Positions 8,097 through 16,428 of a stretch of DNA of 64,000 nt are shown here, piece after piece. The notes beneath the pieces are model-generated. The model worked only from the letters and a program-made list of their open reading frames with translations. It was not told where the DNA came from and did no database searches. The DNA comes from Spinactinospora alkalitolerans (GTDB taxonomy: Bacteria > Actinomycetota > Actinomycetes > Streptosporangiales > Streptosporangiaceae), in the NCBI RefSeq assembly GCF_013408795.1, contig NZ_JACCCC010000001.1:2790001-2854000 (forward strand), in the 5' to 3' direction. Position numbers and translations under genes: made by a program. Each line of letters begins with the position of its first letter. The first letter of the stretch is position 1.

Positions 8097-8759
8097 TCAC
8101 CCGGACGCGGGCCTGGTCTGGGTGATACGCCACAGCCGCCGGGGCAGCTCGCCCTCGGTGAACGGGGCGACCTCGACCAGGTCCCAGCCCCGGGCGAGGT
8201 CGTCGACCAGGGCGCGGTCGAAGAAGTGCACGGCGAACCCGCCGTGCTCGAAGATGTCGTCGCCGTGGGAGAGGCCGGTCCCGTAGTGGGCGTCACCGGT
8301 GTGGCGCACCGTGTACACCAGCGTGCCGCCCGGGCGCAGGACCCGGCCGATCTCGCCCATGAGCGCGTGGATCTGCGTGGTGGTCAGGGCCATGCACAGC
8401 AGCATGTGCGCGAAGACCGCGTCGACGGAGTCATCCGCCAGGGGCAGGGGGGTGCGGGCGTCGTGCAGGTGCGTGTCCACGTGGTCGGCCACTTCCTGTT
8501 CCTGGGCGGTGCGGGCCAGTTGTTCCAGGGCGGTGGCGCTGAAGTCGGCGGCGTGCACCCGTAGTCCCCGGGAGGCCAGCCATAGGGCATCGCGCCCGTG
8601 CCCGGCTCCCATCTCCAGCACCGTTCGGGCACCGCGGGCGGTGAACACCTCCAGGGCGTGCCGGGCTGGGGCTGAGGGTTCGGCGCCGTACATGTGCGGG
8701 TGGCGTTCGTAGGTGTTCTGCCAGTGCTCGCGCTGGGACGCGCCCAGGCCGGTGTCCAC
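8097..8759 (-). CDS. Class I SAM-dependent methyltransferase
   Basis: A 220-residue methyltransferase. Motif I is VLEMGAGHGRDALWLA, followed by the acidic residue of strand 2 in VHAADFSA, and motif post-I/II in DDSVDAVFAHMLLCMAL and GRVLRPGGTLVYTVRH. The GTG start at 8759 has AAGGAG 6 nt upstream, and the family core begins at EHWQNTYERHP. It ends 14 bp from the convergent TusA gene and is divergent from the ArsR-rhodanese gene. The layout resembles thiol or metalloid methyltransferases (TehB-like), but the substrate is inference only. Confidence 0.85.
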   Translation of the reverse strand: MDTGLGASQREHWQNTYERHPHMYGAEPSAPARHALEVFTARGARTVLEMGAGHGRDALWLASRGLRVHAADFSATALEQLARTAQEQEVADHVDTHLHDARTPLPLADDSVDAVFAHMLLCMALTTTQIHALMGEIGRVLRPGGTLVYTVRHTGDAHYGTGLSHGDDIFEHGGFAVHFFDRALVDDLARGWDLVEVAPFTEGELPRRLWRITQTRPASG

Positions 8760-8846
8760 GTCGGTCTCCTTCGGTAGGGGCGCACGGCGCCGCCGGGAAC
8801 GAACAGGTGGGCCATCACACTTCCCCGCGGTCCCCTCTTGCGCATA

Positions 8847-8877
8847 CCATCTATTCCAAAGATACATGGAACTATGG
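8847..8877. promoter_or_regulatory. Candidate ArsR-family operator in divergent promoter
   Basis: TTCCA (8854-8858) and TGGAA (8867-8871) form an inverted repeat with an 8-bp spacer, flanked by CCAT (8847-8850) and ATGG (8874-8877), which extend the dyad. The stretch is AT-rich against its surroundings, sits 11 bp before the ATG of the ArsR-rhodanese gene and between divergent genes, so it may control both. Confidence 0.6.
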
Positions 8878-8887
8878 AGACGCTGGG

Positions 8888-9532
8888 ATGAGCAAGACCG
8901 ACCTGTACGACGCCATCGCCCGCACCGGCAAGGCCCTAGCCCACGGCAAGCGCCTGGAGATCGTCGAACTACTGGCCCAGGGCGAGCGACCCGTGCAGGA
9001 CCTGGCCGGCGCGGTGGAGCTGAAGCTGTCCACCGCCTCGGCCCACCTGCAGGTGCTGCGCCAGGCCGGGCTGGTCACCGCCCGCAGCGAGGGCACCAGG
9101 ATCTTCTACCGGCTGGCCGGTGACGACGTGGCCACCCTGATGACGGTGCTGTGCCGTGTGGCCGACACCCACCAGGCCGAGGTCGAGGCCGCCCGCCGCG
9201 CCTATCTGGACCACGACGACATCCGCCTCGTGGGGCGCGAGGAACTGCTGACCTCGGCCGCCAACGGCACCGCCCTGGTCCTGGACGTGCGCCCCAGCCA
9301 GGAGTACGAGGCCGGACACCTGCCCGGAGCGGTGTCCATCCCCCTGGAGGAGCTGGCCGAGCGCCTGGCCGAGATCCCCGCCGACACCGAGGTCGTGGCC
9401 TACTGCCGGGGCCGCTACTGCGTGCTCTCCTACGACGCCGTGCGCCTGCTGCGCGCCCACGGCCGCAACGCCGCCCTGCTGGAGGAAGGGGTCCTGGAGT
9501 GGCGCTCGGACGGGGTAGCCGTCACCGCCTGA
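8888..9532 (+). CDS. ArsR-family repressor fused to a rhodanese domain
   Basis: A 214-residue two-domain protein. Residues 8-90 are an ArsR winged helix (recognition helix in LKLSTASAHLQVLRQAG). Residues about 112-210 are a rhodanese domain with LVLDVRPSQEYEAGHLPGA and the active-site loop YCRGRYCVLS (catalytic Cys173; Cys178 nearby). Start ATG 8888 has GGAG 10 nt upstream. Rhodanese-linked ArsR proteins are thought to sense or process sulfane sulfur or oxyanions; here the persulfide on Cys173 could be the signal. It precedes the MFS gene by 43 bp, likely one operon. Confidence 0.9.
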   Translation: MSKTDLYDAIARTGKALAHGKRLEIVELLAQGERPVQDLAGAVELKLSTASAHLQVLRQAGLVTARSEGTRIFYRLAGDDVATLMTVLCRVADTHQAEVEAARRAYLDHDDIRLVGREELLTSAANGTALVLDVRPSQEYEAGHLPGAVSIPLEELAERLAEIPADTEVVAYCRGRYCVLSYDAVRLLRAHGRNAALLEEGVLEWRSDGVAVTA

Positions 9533-9575
9533 CCCCCCGCCCTCTTCGCCCTCTCTGACGACAAGGCCTCGTTTC

Positions 9576-10820
9576 ATGACCACCACCGCCATCGCACCCC
9601 ACCCCGCCCAGCGGCGCATCCTGACCGTGCTGGTCACCGCCCAGGTCCTCAGCGGCGCCGGACTGGCCGCCGGCATCACCGTCGGCGCCCTGCTGGCCCA
9701 GGACATGCTCGGCGGCGCCGGCTGGGCCGGACTGCCCAGCGCCCTGTTCACCATCGGCTCGGCCGCCGCCGCGGCCCTGATCGGACGCACCTCCCAACGC
9801 CTGGGACGGCGCACCGGCCTGGCCGCCGGATACGCCGCCGGCGCCTTGGGGGCCGTGGGCGTGGTCGCCGCGGCCGCCGCCGACAACGTCGTGCTGCTGT
9901 TCGCGTCCCTGTTCGTCTACGGGGCGGGCACCGCCACCAACCTCCAGGCCCGCTACGCCGGAGCCGACCTGGCCACCCCCCGACACCGGGGCCGGGCCCT
10001 GAGCACGGTCATGGTGGCCACCACCCTGGGCGCGGTCGTGGGCCCCAACCTGGTCACCCCCTTGGGGGACCTGGCCCGCACGGTCGGGGTGCCGGAACTG
10101 GCCGGGCCCTTCCTACTGGCGGCCCTCGCCTACGCCTCGGCCGCCCTGGTGCTGGGGCTGGCGCTGCGCCCGGACCCGCTCACCACCGCCCGCGCCCAAG
10201 CCGTGACCGAGGACACCGCCACGGACAGCCCGCAGACCGATGCCGTGGCCGCGAACACGCGGATGCTGCTGCTGGGCGCGGTCGTGATGGTCCTGGCCCA
10301 ACTCGTCATGGTCGCCATCATGACCATGACCCCCATCCACATGACCCACCACGGCCACTCGGTGGGCGCGGCCGGCCTGGTCATCGCCGTGCACGTCGGC
10401 GCGATGTACCTGCCCTCCCCGCTCAGCGGCCTGCTGGCCGACCGCGCGGGCCGCCTGCCGGTGGCCGCCGCCTCGGGGGTGACGCTGCTGGCCGCCGGGC
10501 TCCTGGCCGCCCTGGCCCCGCCCCACTCGGTGGGACTGCTGGCCCTGGCGCTGGCACTGCTGGGCCTGGGGTGGAGCTTCGGGATCGTGTCGGGCACCGC
10601 GATCATCACCGACGCCGCCCCTCTGTCCACCCGCGCCCGCACCCAGGGGTTGGTGGACGTGGCCATCGCCGTGGCCGGAGCGGGCGGCGGTCTGGCCTCG
10701 GGGATGGTCGTGGCCGCCGGAAGCTATGCCCTGCTGTCGCTGATCGGCGGCCTGCTCGCTTTGGCGGTTCTGCCCGCCATCGCCTGGTCCGCACGCCTTG
10801 GGGCCGCGCCGCAAAGCTGA
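9576..10820 (+). CDS. MFS transporter
   Basis: A 414-residue protein with twelve predicted membrane helices. The loop between helices 2 and 3 reads GRTSQRLGRRTGLAAGY, a typical MFS A-motif variant, repeated in the second half as GLLADRAGRLPVAAASG. A hydrophilic centre loop (about 205-225) separates the halves. Its place directly after the ArsR-rhodanese gene suggests efflux of the compound that regulator senses; the substrate is unknown. Confidence 0.88.
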   Translation: MTTTAIAPHPAQRRILTVLVTAQVLSGAGLAAGITVGALLAQDMLGGAGWAGLPSALFTIGSAAAAALIGRTSQRLGRRTGLAAGYAAGALGAVGVVAAAAADNVVLLFASLFVYGAGTATNLQARYAGADLATPRHRGRALSTVMVATTLGAVVGPNLVTPLGDLARTVGVPELAGPFLLAALAYASAALVLGLALRPDPLTTARAQAVTEDTATDSPQTDAVAANTRMLLLGAVVMVLAQLVMVAIMTMTPIHMTHHGHSVGAAGLVIAVHVGAMYLPSPLSGLLADRAGRLPVAAASGVTLLAAGLLAALAPPHSVGLLALALALLGLGWSFGIVSGTAIITDAAPLSTRARTQGLVDVAIAVAGAGGGLASGMVVAAGSYALLSLIGGLLALAVLPAIAWSARLGAAPQS

Positions 10821-10887
10821 CCGAGGCGCGGAAAGACTTCAGTGCCCAGCTCCGAGAGGCCGTTCACGGTGCCCGCACATCCCGGGC

Positions 10888-10925
10888 TTGACCTTCGAGT
10901 CGACTCGAAGGCCTACCGTGTGCGC
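10888..10925 (+). promoter_or_regulatory. MerR-type promoter with perfect 20-bp palindrome
   Basis: A -35 box TTGACC (10888-10893) and -10 box TACCGT (10914-10919) are separated by 20 bp, the over-long spacer typical of MerR-activated promoters. The spacer holds a perfect palindrome, CCTTCGAGTCGACTCGAAGG (10892-10911). The expected start of transcription, 7 nt after the -10 box, falls on the ATG at 10926, so the mRNA is probably leaderless. Confidence 0.82.
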
Positions 10926-11705
10926 ATGGTGCTGATGCGGGTCTCCGAACTGGCCGAACGCTCCGGCGTGGCGGCCACCACCCTGCGCTACTACGAGGAG
11001 AGGGGTCTGCTCCCGGCGCAGCGCTCCCCGGCCGGGTACCGCCTCTACGACGAGCGCGCCCTGGACCGGCTCGCGTTCATCACCACCGCCAAACGCCTGG
11101 GCCTGGACCTGGACGAGATCGGGGAGCTGACCGCCCTGTGGGCGGCCCACCCCTGCGCGCGCATCAAGGCCGCCCTGGCCCCGCGCCTGGAGCAGCGGCT
11201 GGACCAGGCCCGCACCCGAGCCGCCGAGCTGGCAGATTTCCAGGCGCTGCTGCGCACCGCCCGCACCCGCCTGCAGCAGTTGCCCGACCGCGACGCCCCC
11301 TGCGATCCGGGCTGCGCGTTCCTGGCCGACCTGGCACCACCCGACCGCAAAGGGCACCCGCGCGCCCTGCCCATGGCCGCCACCGGCGGCGCCACCTGCC
11401 TGCTGGAGGCGGGCGAGCACGAACGCCGCCTGGACGCCTGGCGGGAGCTGCTGGCCCAGGCCGCCTCGACCCCGCGCGCCCACGGCAGCTCCTGGAGCCT
11501 GCCCCTGGACAAGGCCGGGCGCCTCGCCGAACTGGCCGCGGCCGAACAGCAGTGCTGCGCCTTCCTGGACCTGCGCATCGACTTCACCCCCCAACGGGTG
11601 CACCTGCACGTGGGCGTCCACCCCGACCACCGCCCCGACCCCGACTCCCCGGCCGGGCAGGCCGCCCGCCTGCTGGGCGCCCTCGACCCCGTCAAGGAGA
11701 ACTGA
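10926..11705 (+). CDS. MerR-family metalloregulator
   Basis: About 259 residues. The N-terminal MerR helix-turn-helix reads MRVSELAERSGVAATTLRYY followed by EERGLLPAQRSPAGYRLYD, then a dimer helix. Cysteines at PCDPGCAFL (dimer-helix end) are in the place where MerR proteins bind metal. The last ~110 residues form an extra domain ending in EQQCCAFLDLRIDF, common in actinobacterial MerR proteins. Start ATG at 10926 is chosen from the leaderless promoter; ATG at 10935 is the alternative. It likely activates its own operon with the permease gene 4 bp downstream. Confidence 0.87.
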   Translation: MVLMRVSELAERSGVAATTLRYYEERGLLPAQRSPAGYRLYDERALDRLAFITTAKRLGLDLDEIGELTALWAAHPCARIKAALAPRLEQRLDQARTRAAELADFQALLRTARTRLQQLPDRDAPCDPGCAFLADLAPPDRKGHPRALPMAATGGATCLLEAGEHERRLDAWRELLAQAASTPRAHGSSWSLPLDKAGRLAELAAAEQQCCAFLDLRIDFTPQRVHLHVGVHPDHRPDPDSPAGQAARLLGALDPVKEN

Positions 11706-11709
11706 CCCG

Positions 11710-12685
11710 ATGCCGCTGGCCGAACGCCTCCAGAGCCTGTTCGTGGCCCTGGCCGCCCTGGCAGGTCTGGCCGCAGGCCTGCTGCTGCCGATCGGTCCGG
11801 CGGCCGAGCACATGGTGCTGCCCGCCCTGCTGGTGATGCTCACCGCCGTGTTCGTGCAGATGGACGCCGCCCACGTCGGCGAAGTACGCCGCGCCAAAAC
11901 CCTGGTGGCCACCAGCCTGGTCCTCAACTTCGCCTTCACCCCGGCCCTGGCCTGGGCGCTGGGCGCCGGCCTGCTGGGCGGGGAGCCGGACCTGCGCATC
12001 GGCCTGCTCCTGCTCCTGGTCACCCCGTGCACCGACTGGTACCTGGTCTTCACCGCCATGGCGCGCGGGCACACCGGCATCGCCGCCGCCCTGCTGCCGG
12101 TCAACCTCATCCTCCAGCTCGTCCTGCTGCCGGTGTACGTGCTGCTGCTGGGCGGCCAAGCCGCCATGGTCGACGCCGGCACCCTGGCCGAGTCGGTCCT
12201 GCTCGTCCTCGTCGTCCCGCTGGCCCTGGCGATGGTGCTGCGCTGGGCCTCGCACCGGTTCCAAGGCCCCGCCTGGCGCGAGCACCACGTCACCGGCCCG
12301 GCCTCGCGCCTGGTCCTGCCGCTGCTGTACGCGGCGGTGTTCGCGATGTTCGCCTGGCAGGCCCGCACCGTCCTGGACCACGGCACCGACCTGCTCGCCC
12401 TGCTGCTCCCATTGGCGGTCTTCTTCACCGCACTGCCCCTGATCGCCACCGGCCTGTCCCGGGCGCTGCGCCTGCCCGCGGACCACAGGGTCACGCTGAC
12501 CCATGACCACCACGGCCCGCAACTCGCCCATCGCGCTGGCGATCGCGGTCGCGGCCTTCCCCGACCGCCCCCTGATCGCGGTCGCCCTCGTGGTGGGCCC
12601 GCTGGTGGAGCTGCCGGTGCTGGCCCTGCTCGCCCAACTGGTGCGGGTGCGCTCACCACGGGTGACTTCCTCCACCTCGCGGTGA
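11710..12685 (+). pseudogene. ACR3/BASS-type (arsenite or bile-acid-like) permease, frameshifted
   Basis: The first frame (11710-12502) encodes eight or so membrane helices, including LLLVTPCTDWYLVFTAMARG and LPVNLILQLVLLPVYVLLL, typical of ACR3-like carriers. The final two helices are in another frame (from 12503): [20 protein letters not shown] and [14 protein letters not shown], the conserved C-terminus of the family, stop at 12685. Removing one C from the CCC at 12500-12502 restores one frame. Either this gene is broken or a base was miscalled. ACR3 proteins export arsenite; the MerR gene upstream with its Cys pairs fits a metalloid resistance unit. Confidence 0.78.
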
Positions 12686-12803
12686 GCACACCGGCGACTG
12701 GGGCTACTCGTGCTGATCCGGGTCGCGCAGAGGCCGTAGGTCTTCGACGGCGGGGTCGGTGCGGGACTCCGCGGCCTTTCGCGGCGGGCGGCCCGTCAGC
12801 GAC

Positions 12804-14429
12804 CTAGCGCCCCCGGCGCAGCCGGACCCGCTGGATCTTGCCGCTGGGGGTCTTGGGCAGCCGGGCGACAAAGGTGATGCGCCGGGGGTAGGCGTGCGCG
12901 GCGAAACGCGCCTTGACCGTCTTCTTCAGCTCCTCGGCCAGCTCCTCTGAGGCCGCCACCCCCTCGTGCAGCACCACGTTGGCCGCCACGATCTGCCCGC
13001 GCAGCTCATCGGGCACCCCGTAGACAGCGGTCTCGGCCACCGCCGGATGCTGCAGCAGCGCCGATTCGACGTCGAAGGGCCCGATCCGGTAGCCCGCCGT
13101 CACGATCACGTCGTCGTCGCGGGAGGAGAAGAACAGGTGGCCTTGGGCGTCGCGGCTGCCGGTGTCACCGGTCAGGTACCACCGTCGGTCCGGGCTGAAC
13201 CGGCCCGCCGCCACCGCCGGGTCGTTGCGGTAGCCGGTGAACCACATGGCGGGGCTGGCGGCGACGTCGACGGCGACCCGCCCGAACGCGCCCGCGGGCG
13301 CCTCGGTGTCCTCCAGCGGCTCCAGCACCCTCACCTCGAACCCCGGCAGGCCGGTGCCCATGGACGCCGGTTTCAGCCCCGCCGCCGCATCGGGGTGGTT
13401 GTGGTTGCCCGCGCACATGCCCAGCTCGGTCTGGCCGTAGTGGTCGTGGACGGCCACGCCGAAGACGTCGCGGGCCCAGTCGACGACGTCGGGGTTGAGC
13501 GGCTCGCCCGCGCTGGAGAGGCGGCGCACCGCGATCTCGGGCGGCAGCGTCTTCAGCGTCGAACGCAGCGACCGGTAGACGGTGGGGGCCGCGGCGAAGT
13601 TGGTGACGCCGAAGGTCTCCAGCACGTCCAGGGTGAGCTCCGGGTCGAACCCGGCGCGCAGCTGCAGGGTGGCGTGGCCGGCCAGCAGCGGACCCACCAG
13701 CCCGTGGTACAGGCCATAGGCCCAGCCCGGGTCCGCGGCGTTCCAGAACACGTCGCCGCCGGTGACGTCGAGACCGTAGTGGTGGTAGGAGTGGAAGGCC
13801 GCCAGGGCGCGCACGGGCACCTGCACGCCCTTGGGCGGGCCGGTGGTGCCGGAGGTGTAGAGCAGGATGAACGGGGCGCCGCCGCCCACGGCCGCCGCCT
13901 CTTCGCCCTCGCCGGCCCCTTCGGCCTCGGCCAGCGCGGTCAGGGTGGTCTCGCCCGGGCGGGCCGGAGCGGGGCCGGTGGTCACGACCCGCCACGGCGC
14001 GTCGGCCGCGATGTCGGGGCCGGCGTCGAGCTTGGGCCGCTGGTCGTCGTCGCACACCACGACCCGCGCGGCAGAGTCGCCCAGGCGCAGCGCGATCGCG
14101 GAGGGGGCGAACGCGGTGAACAGGGGGACCTGGACCGCGCCCAGCCGCCAGATCGCCAGTACGGCCACGGCCAGGTCGCAGCCCTTGCCCATCAGGGTCG
14201 CCACGTGGTCGCCGGGCCCCACCCCCATCCGGGCCAGGCCGGCGGCCACCGCGCGGGAGCGGCGCGCCAGTTCGGCGTAGGTGAGATGGCGCGCCGACAG
14301 GTCGGCGCCGACCTCGGTCACGGCGACGCCGGCGCCGTCGTGGCGGTCGCACAGCAGGTGGGCCACTGACGCGTCCGGCGTGTCGTATTCGGCCAGCCAG
14401 TCGCGTACCTGCTGTGCCGGGTCGGCCAT
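12804..14429 (-). CDS. AMP-forming acyl-CoA synthetase (acetyl/medium-chain type)
   Basis: A 541-residue adenylate-forming ligase. Visible core motifs: FILLYTSGTTGPPKGVQ (phosphate loop), YGQTELGMC (A5), YLTGDTGSRDAQGHLFF (A7), RDDDVIVTAGYRIGP (A8 hinge), and PKTPSGKIQR with the catalytic Lys at the C-terminus. It activates a carboxylate as acyl-AMP and transfers it to CoA. Start ATG 14429 begins MADPAQQVRDWL; a longer in-frame start lacks a ribosome site. Convergent with the ACR3-like gene, divergent from the acyltransferase gene 170 bp away. Confidence 0.93.
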   Translation of the reverse strand: MADPAQQVRDWLAEYDTPDASVAHLLCDRHDGAGVAVTEVGADLSARHLTYAELARRSRAVAAGLARMGVGPGDHVATLMGKGCDLAVAVLAIWRLGAVQVPLFTAFAPSAIALRLGDSAARVVVCDDDQRPKLDAGPDIAADAPWRVVTTGPAPARPGETTLTALAEAEGAGEGEEAAAVGGGAPFILLYTSGTTGPPKGVQVPVRALAAFHSYHHYGLDVTGGDVFWNAADPGWAYGLYHGLVGPLLAGHATLQLRAGFDPELTLDVLETFGVTNFAAAPTVYRSLRSTLKTLPPEIAVRRLSSAGEPLNPDVVDWARDVFGVAVHDHYGQTELGMCAGNHNHPDAAAGLKPASMGTGLPGFEVRVLEPLEDTEAPAGAFGRVAVDVAASPAMWFTGYRNDPAVAAGRFSPDRRWYLTGDTGSRDAQGHLFFSSRDDDVIVTAGYRIGPFDVESALLQHPAVAETAVYGVPDELRGQIVAANVVLHEGVAASEELAEELKKTVKARFAAHAYPRRITFVARLPKTPSGKIQRVRLRRGR

Positions 14430-14599
14430 CGGTGCGTGTCCCCTTTCGGCGCGGGGCGGTTCGGCGTCGCCCACAGCTTATGCGGCGCCGGTGAGGCCGA
14501 TCTCACCGGCGCCGCGGCCCCGCGGCGCGGACGGCGGGGGAGCCGCAGCGGGGAAAAAGGGGGTGGCCGGGGCCGGGCGGGCAGGCCACGATAGGCCGC

Positions 14600-15613
14600 A
14601 TGGAAACCGACACCGCGATCACCGCCCGACGCCTGGGGCTGGACGAGGGCCTGCTGCCGTGGCTGGAGGAACTGCGGGAACCGGACCCGGTGGAAGGGGG
14701 AGTGCCGCTGGGCGGGCGCGCCGGCGCCGATGCGGCCCTGGCCCCTTTCGCGCTGGAGCCGCGCGACCACGCCGAACTGGTGGAGCTGTGGCCTGATGAG
14801 ACGTGGCCGCCGCAGGCCCGGTGGCTGCTGGAGCGCATGTATGCGCGCATCGCCGCCGACGCGGGCACCCAGGGGTGGCGGGACTGGCCCGCGCTGACCG
14901 AGGCCGCCGATGCGCGGGTGCGCTGCGCGGCGGTGTTCGCCTTCGCCGCGGCCACGCCGGCGCTGCGGGCCCACCACGCCCGCCACGGCGTGCCGGCCGA
15001 GGTCAGCGCGGCCACCCTCAGCGACGTGGGCCGCCACGTCGCCAAGACCCGGGTGATGTTCGGACGCATCGGGCTGGAGGTCGCCGCCTGGATCGCGCTG
15101 CACTACCGCCACGGCCTCTATGAGCTGGGCCGGCTGCAGTACGAGACGTCCCGGCTGGGCCCTGAGGGCGCCGTCACCTGGTATGACCCCGGCGAGCAGG
15201 CGCGGCTGCCCGCCGACTTGGGCGCCGGATCGCCGGCGCTGCGCCTGCACATCCCCCAGTCCGGCCCGCTGGATCCCGCGGCGGTGCAGGCGTCGCTGGA
15301 GCGGGCGCGCGGCTTCTTCGCCGACTGCTTCGGCGCCGACTACCCGGTGGCGACCTGCACCTCCTGGCTGCTGGACCCCCAGCTCGCCCGGTACCTGCCC
15401 GCCACCTCCAACATCATCGCCTTCCAGCGCCGCTTCGAACTCCTGGCCACCCCCAAACCCGGTGACGGCGACGTCTTCCGGTTCGTCTTCCGCCACCCCC
15501 GCGTCGCCCCCGACGAGGTGCCCTACGGCAGCCGCCTGGAACGCGCCGTCGTCGACCACCTGCGCGCCGGCGGGCACTGGCAGGTCCGCACCGGCTGGCT
15601 GCGCCTGCCCTGA
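14600..15613 (+). CDS. GNAT-fold acyltransferase domain protein (NAT_N/GNAT_C type)
   Basis: A 337-residue protein matching in order and length the actinobacterial acyltransferases with an N-terminal helical NAT_N domain (1-130) and a C-terminal GNAT-like domain (about 150-335). Recognisable stretches are LRLHIPQSGPLDPAAVQASL, FFADCFGADYPVATCTSWLL and PATSNIIAFQRRFELL. Substrate unknown. A GATAGG -10-like box ends 5 nt before the ATG, suggesting leaderless translation. Confidence 0.75.
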   Translation: METDTAITARRLGLDEGLLPWLEELREPDPVEGGVPLGGRAGADAALAPFALEPRDHAELVELWPDETWPPQARWLLERMYARIAADAGTQGWRDWPALTEAADARVRCAAVFAFAAATPALRAHHARHGVPAEVSAATLSDVGRHVAKTRVMFGRIGLEVAAWIALHYRHGLYELGRLQYETSRLGPEGAVTWYDPGEQARLPADLGAGSPALRLHIPQSGPLDPAAVQASLERARGFFADCFGADYPVATCTSWLLDPQLARYLPATSNIIAFQRRFELLATPKPGDGDVFRFVFRHPRVAPDEVPYGSRLERAVVDHLRAGGHWQVRTGWLRLP

Positions 15614-15653
15614 ACCCGGCGCCGCGCCCCTCGCGGAAACAGGGAGGAGCCGG

Positions 15654-15682
15654 TTGACGGTGCCGCGGCCCGGCTGAAGACT
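15654..15682 (+). promoter_or_regulatory. Leaderless promoter
   Basis: TTGACG (15654-15659) and AAGACT (15677-15682) with 17-bp spacing. The expected transcription start (+7) falls on the ATG at 15689. Confidence 0.6.
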
Positions 15683-15688
15683 GCCGGC

Positions 15689-16087
15689 ATGGAAGCGACC
15701 TTCCGCCTGGCCCGCCTGGTCCCGTTCCCGCCCGTGTACGCCAGCGTCACCGTGCGGGTGGTCCCGGCCGACGGCGACGAGGTGGAGGTCGGCGACGAGG
15801 CGTTCGCGTGGCGGCTGGAGGCCTACGGGCCGCACGCCTGCTACGGCGCCCCCTACGACGCCGACCTGATCGCCGAGGCCGAGGAAGGCGCGCACTACGC
15901 GCTCGCCCGCCTGCCCGCCGGTGTCGGCCCCGTGCGCGTCCAGGTGGTCGACGTCCGCGAACGCCCGGTCGACACCGGGCCCGGTCAGGTGAAGTTCGCC
16001 GCCGCCCACGCGGTCTGGCGGGCTCTGGGCCACGAGCCCGCCGACCCGCCCACCGTCACCGCCGGCGGCGAGGTCGTCTTCCCCTGA
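15689..16087 (+). CDS. Conserved hypothetical protein
   Basis: A 132-residue soluble acidic protein that I do not recognise. It has a beta-rich first half (SVTVRVVPADGDEVEVGDEA) and a C-terminal helix-containing part (KFAAAHAVWRALGHEPADPP). Codon use is typical of the genome and a leaderless promoter precedes it, supporting a real gene. No catalytic pattern, signal peptide or membrane segment is visible. It stands alone between the acyltransferase and a gap of 341 bp. Confidence 0.65.
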   Translation: MEATFRLARLVPFPPVYASVTVRVVPADGDEVEVGDEAFAWRLEAYGPHACYGAPYDADLIAEAEEGAHYALARLPAGVGPVRVQVVDVRERPVDTGPGQVKFAAAHAVWRALGHEPADPPTVTAGGEVVFP

Positions 16088-16428
16088 CCGCGCGCGGCGG
16101 GCGCGCCGCGCCTGTGCGGCCGCTGCGCGCCCCCTCCGCCCTGCGCCGACCGGCCTTGAGGACCGCGCCGGCCCATCGGCTTCCCGGTTCCGTGAACCGC
16201 GGCCCCGGGGGGAGTAGGGGCCGGATGCGCGGCCCGGCCCCTTCGCCCCCGCAGCGCCGGGGGAGAGGGCGCCCGATGCGCCGCGACGCCGGTCACACGG
16301 GCCGGTGCGGCCTTGCCAACGACCTGTGGGCGCTGGTAGGGCTGAACCGCAAACCCCTTAGTTTCGCTAACGAACACATCCAGGGTGCCCCCACACCCCC
16401 GCGCACGAGAAAGCGAAGGCCAAAAACG
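16088..16428. other. Intergenic stretch with possible operator
   Basis: No supported gene. The first ~250 bp is featureless GC-rich DNA. Near the MFS start an AT-richer segment holds CTTAG (16357-16361) and CTAAC (16367-16371), a short dyad of the kind MarR or TetR proteins bind, which may control the MFS gene. Confidence 0.4.
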
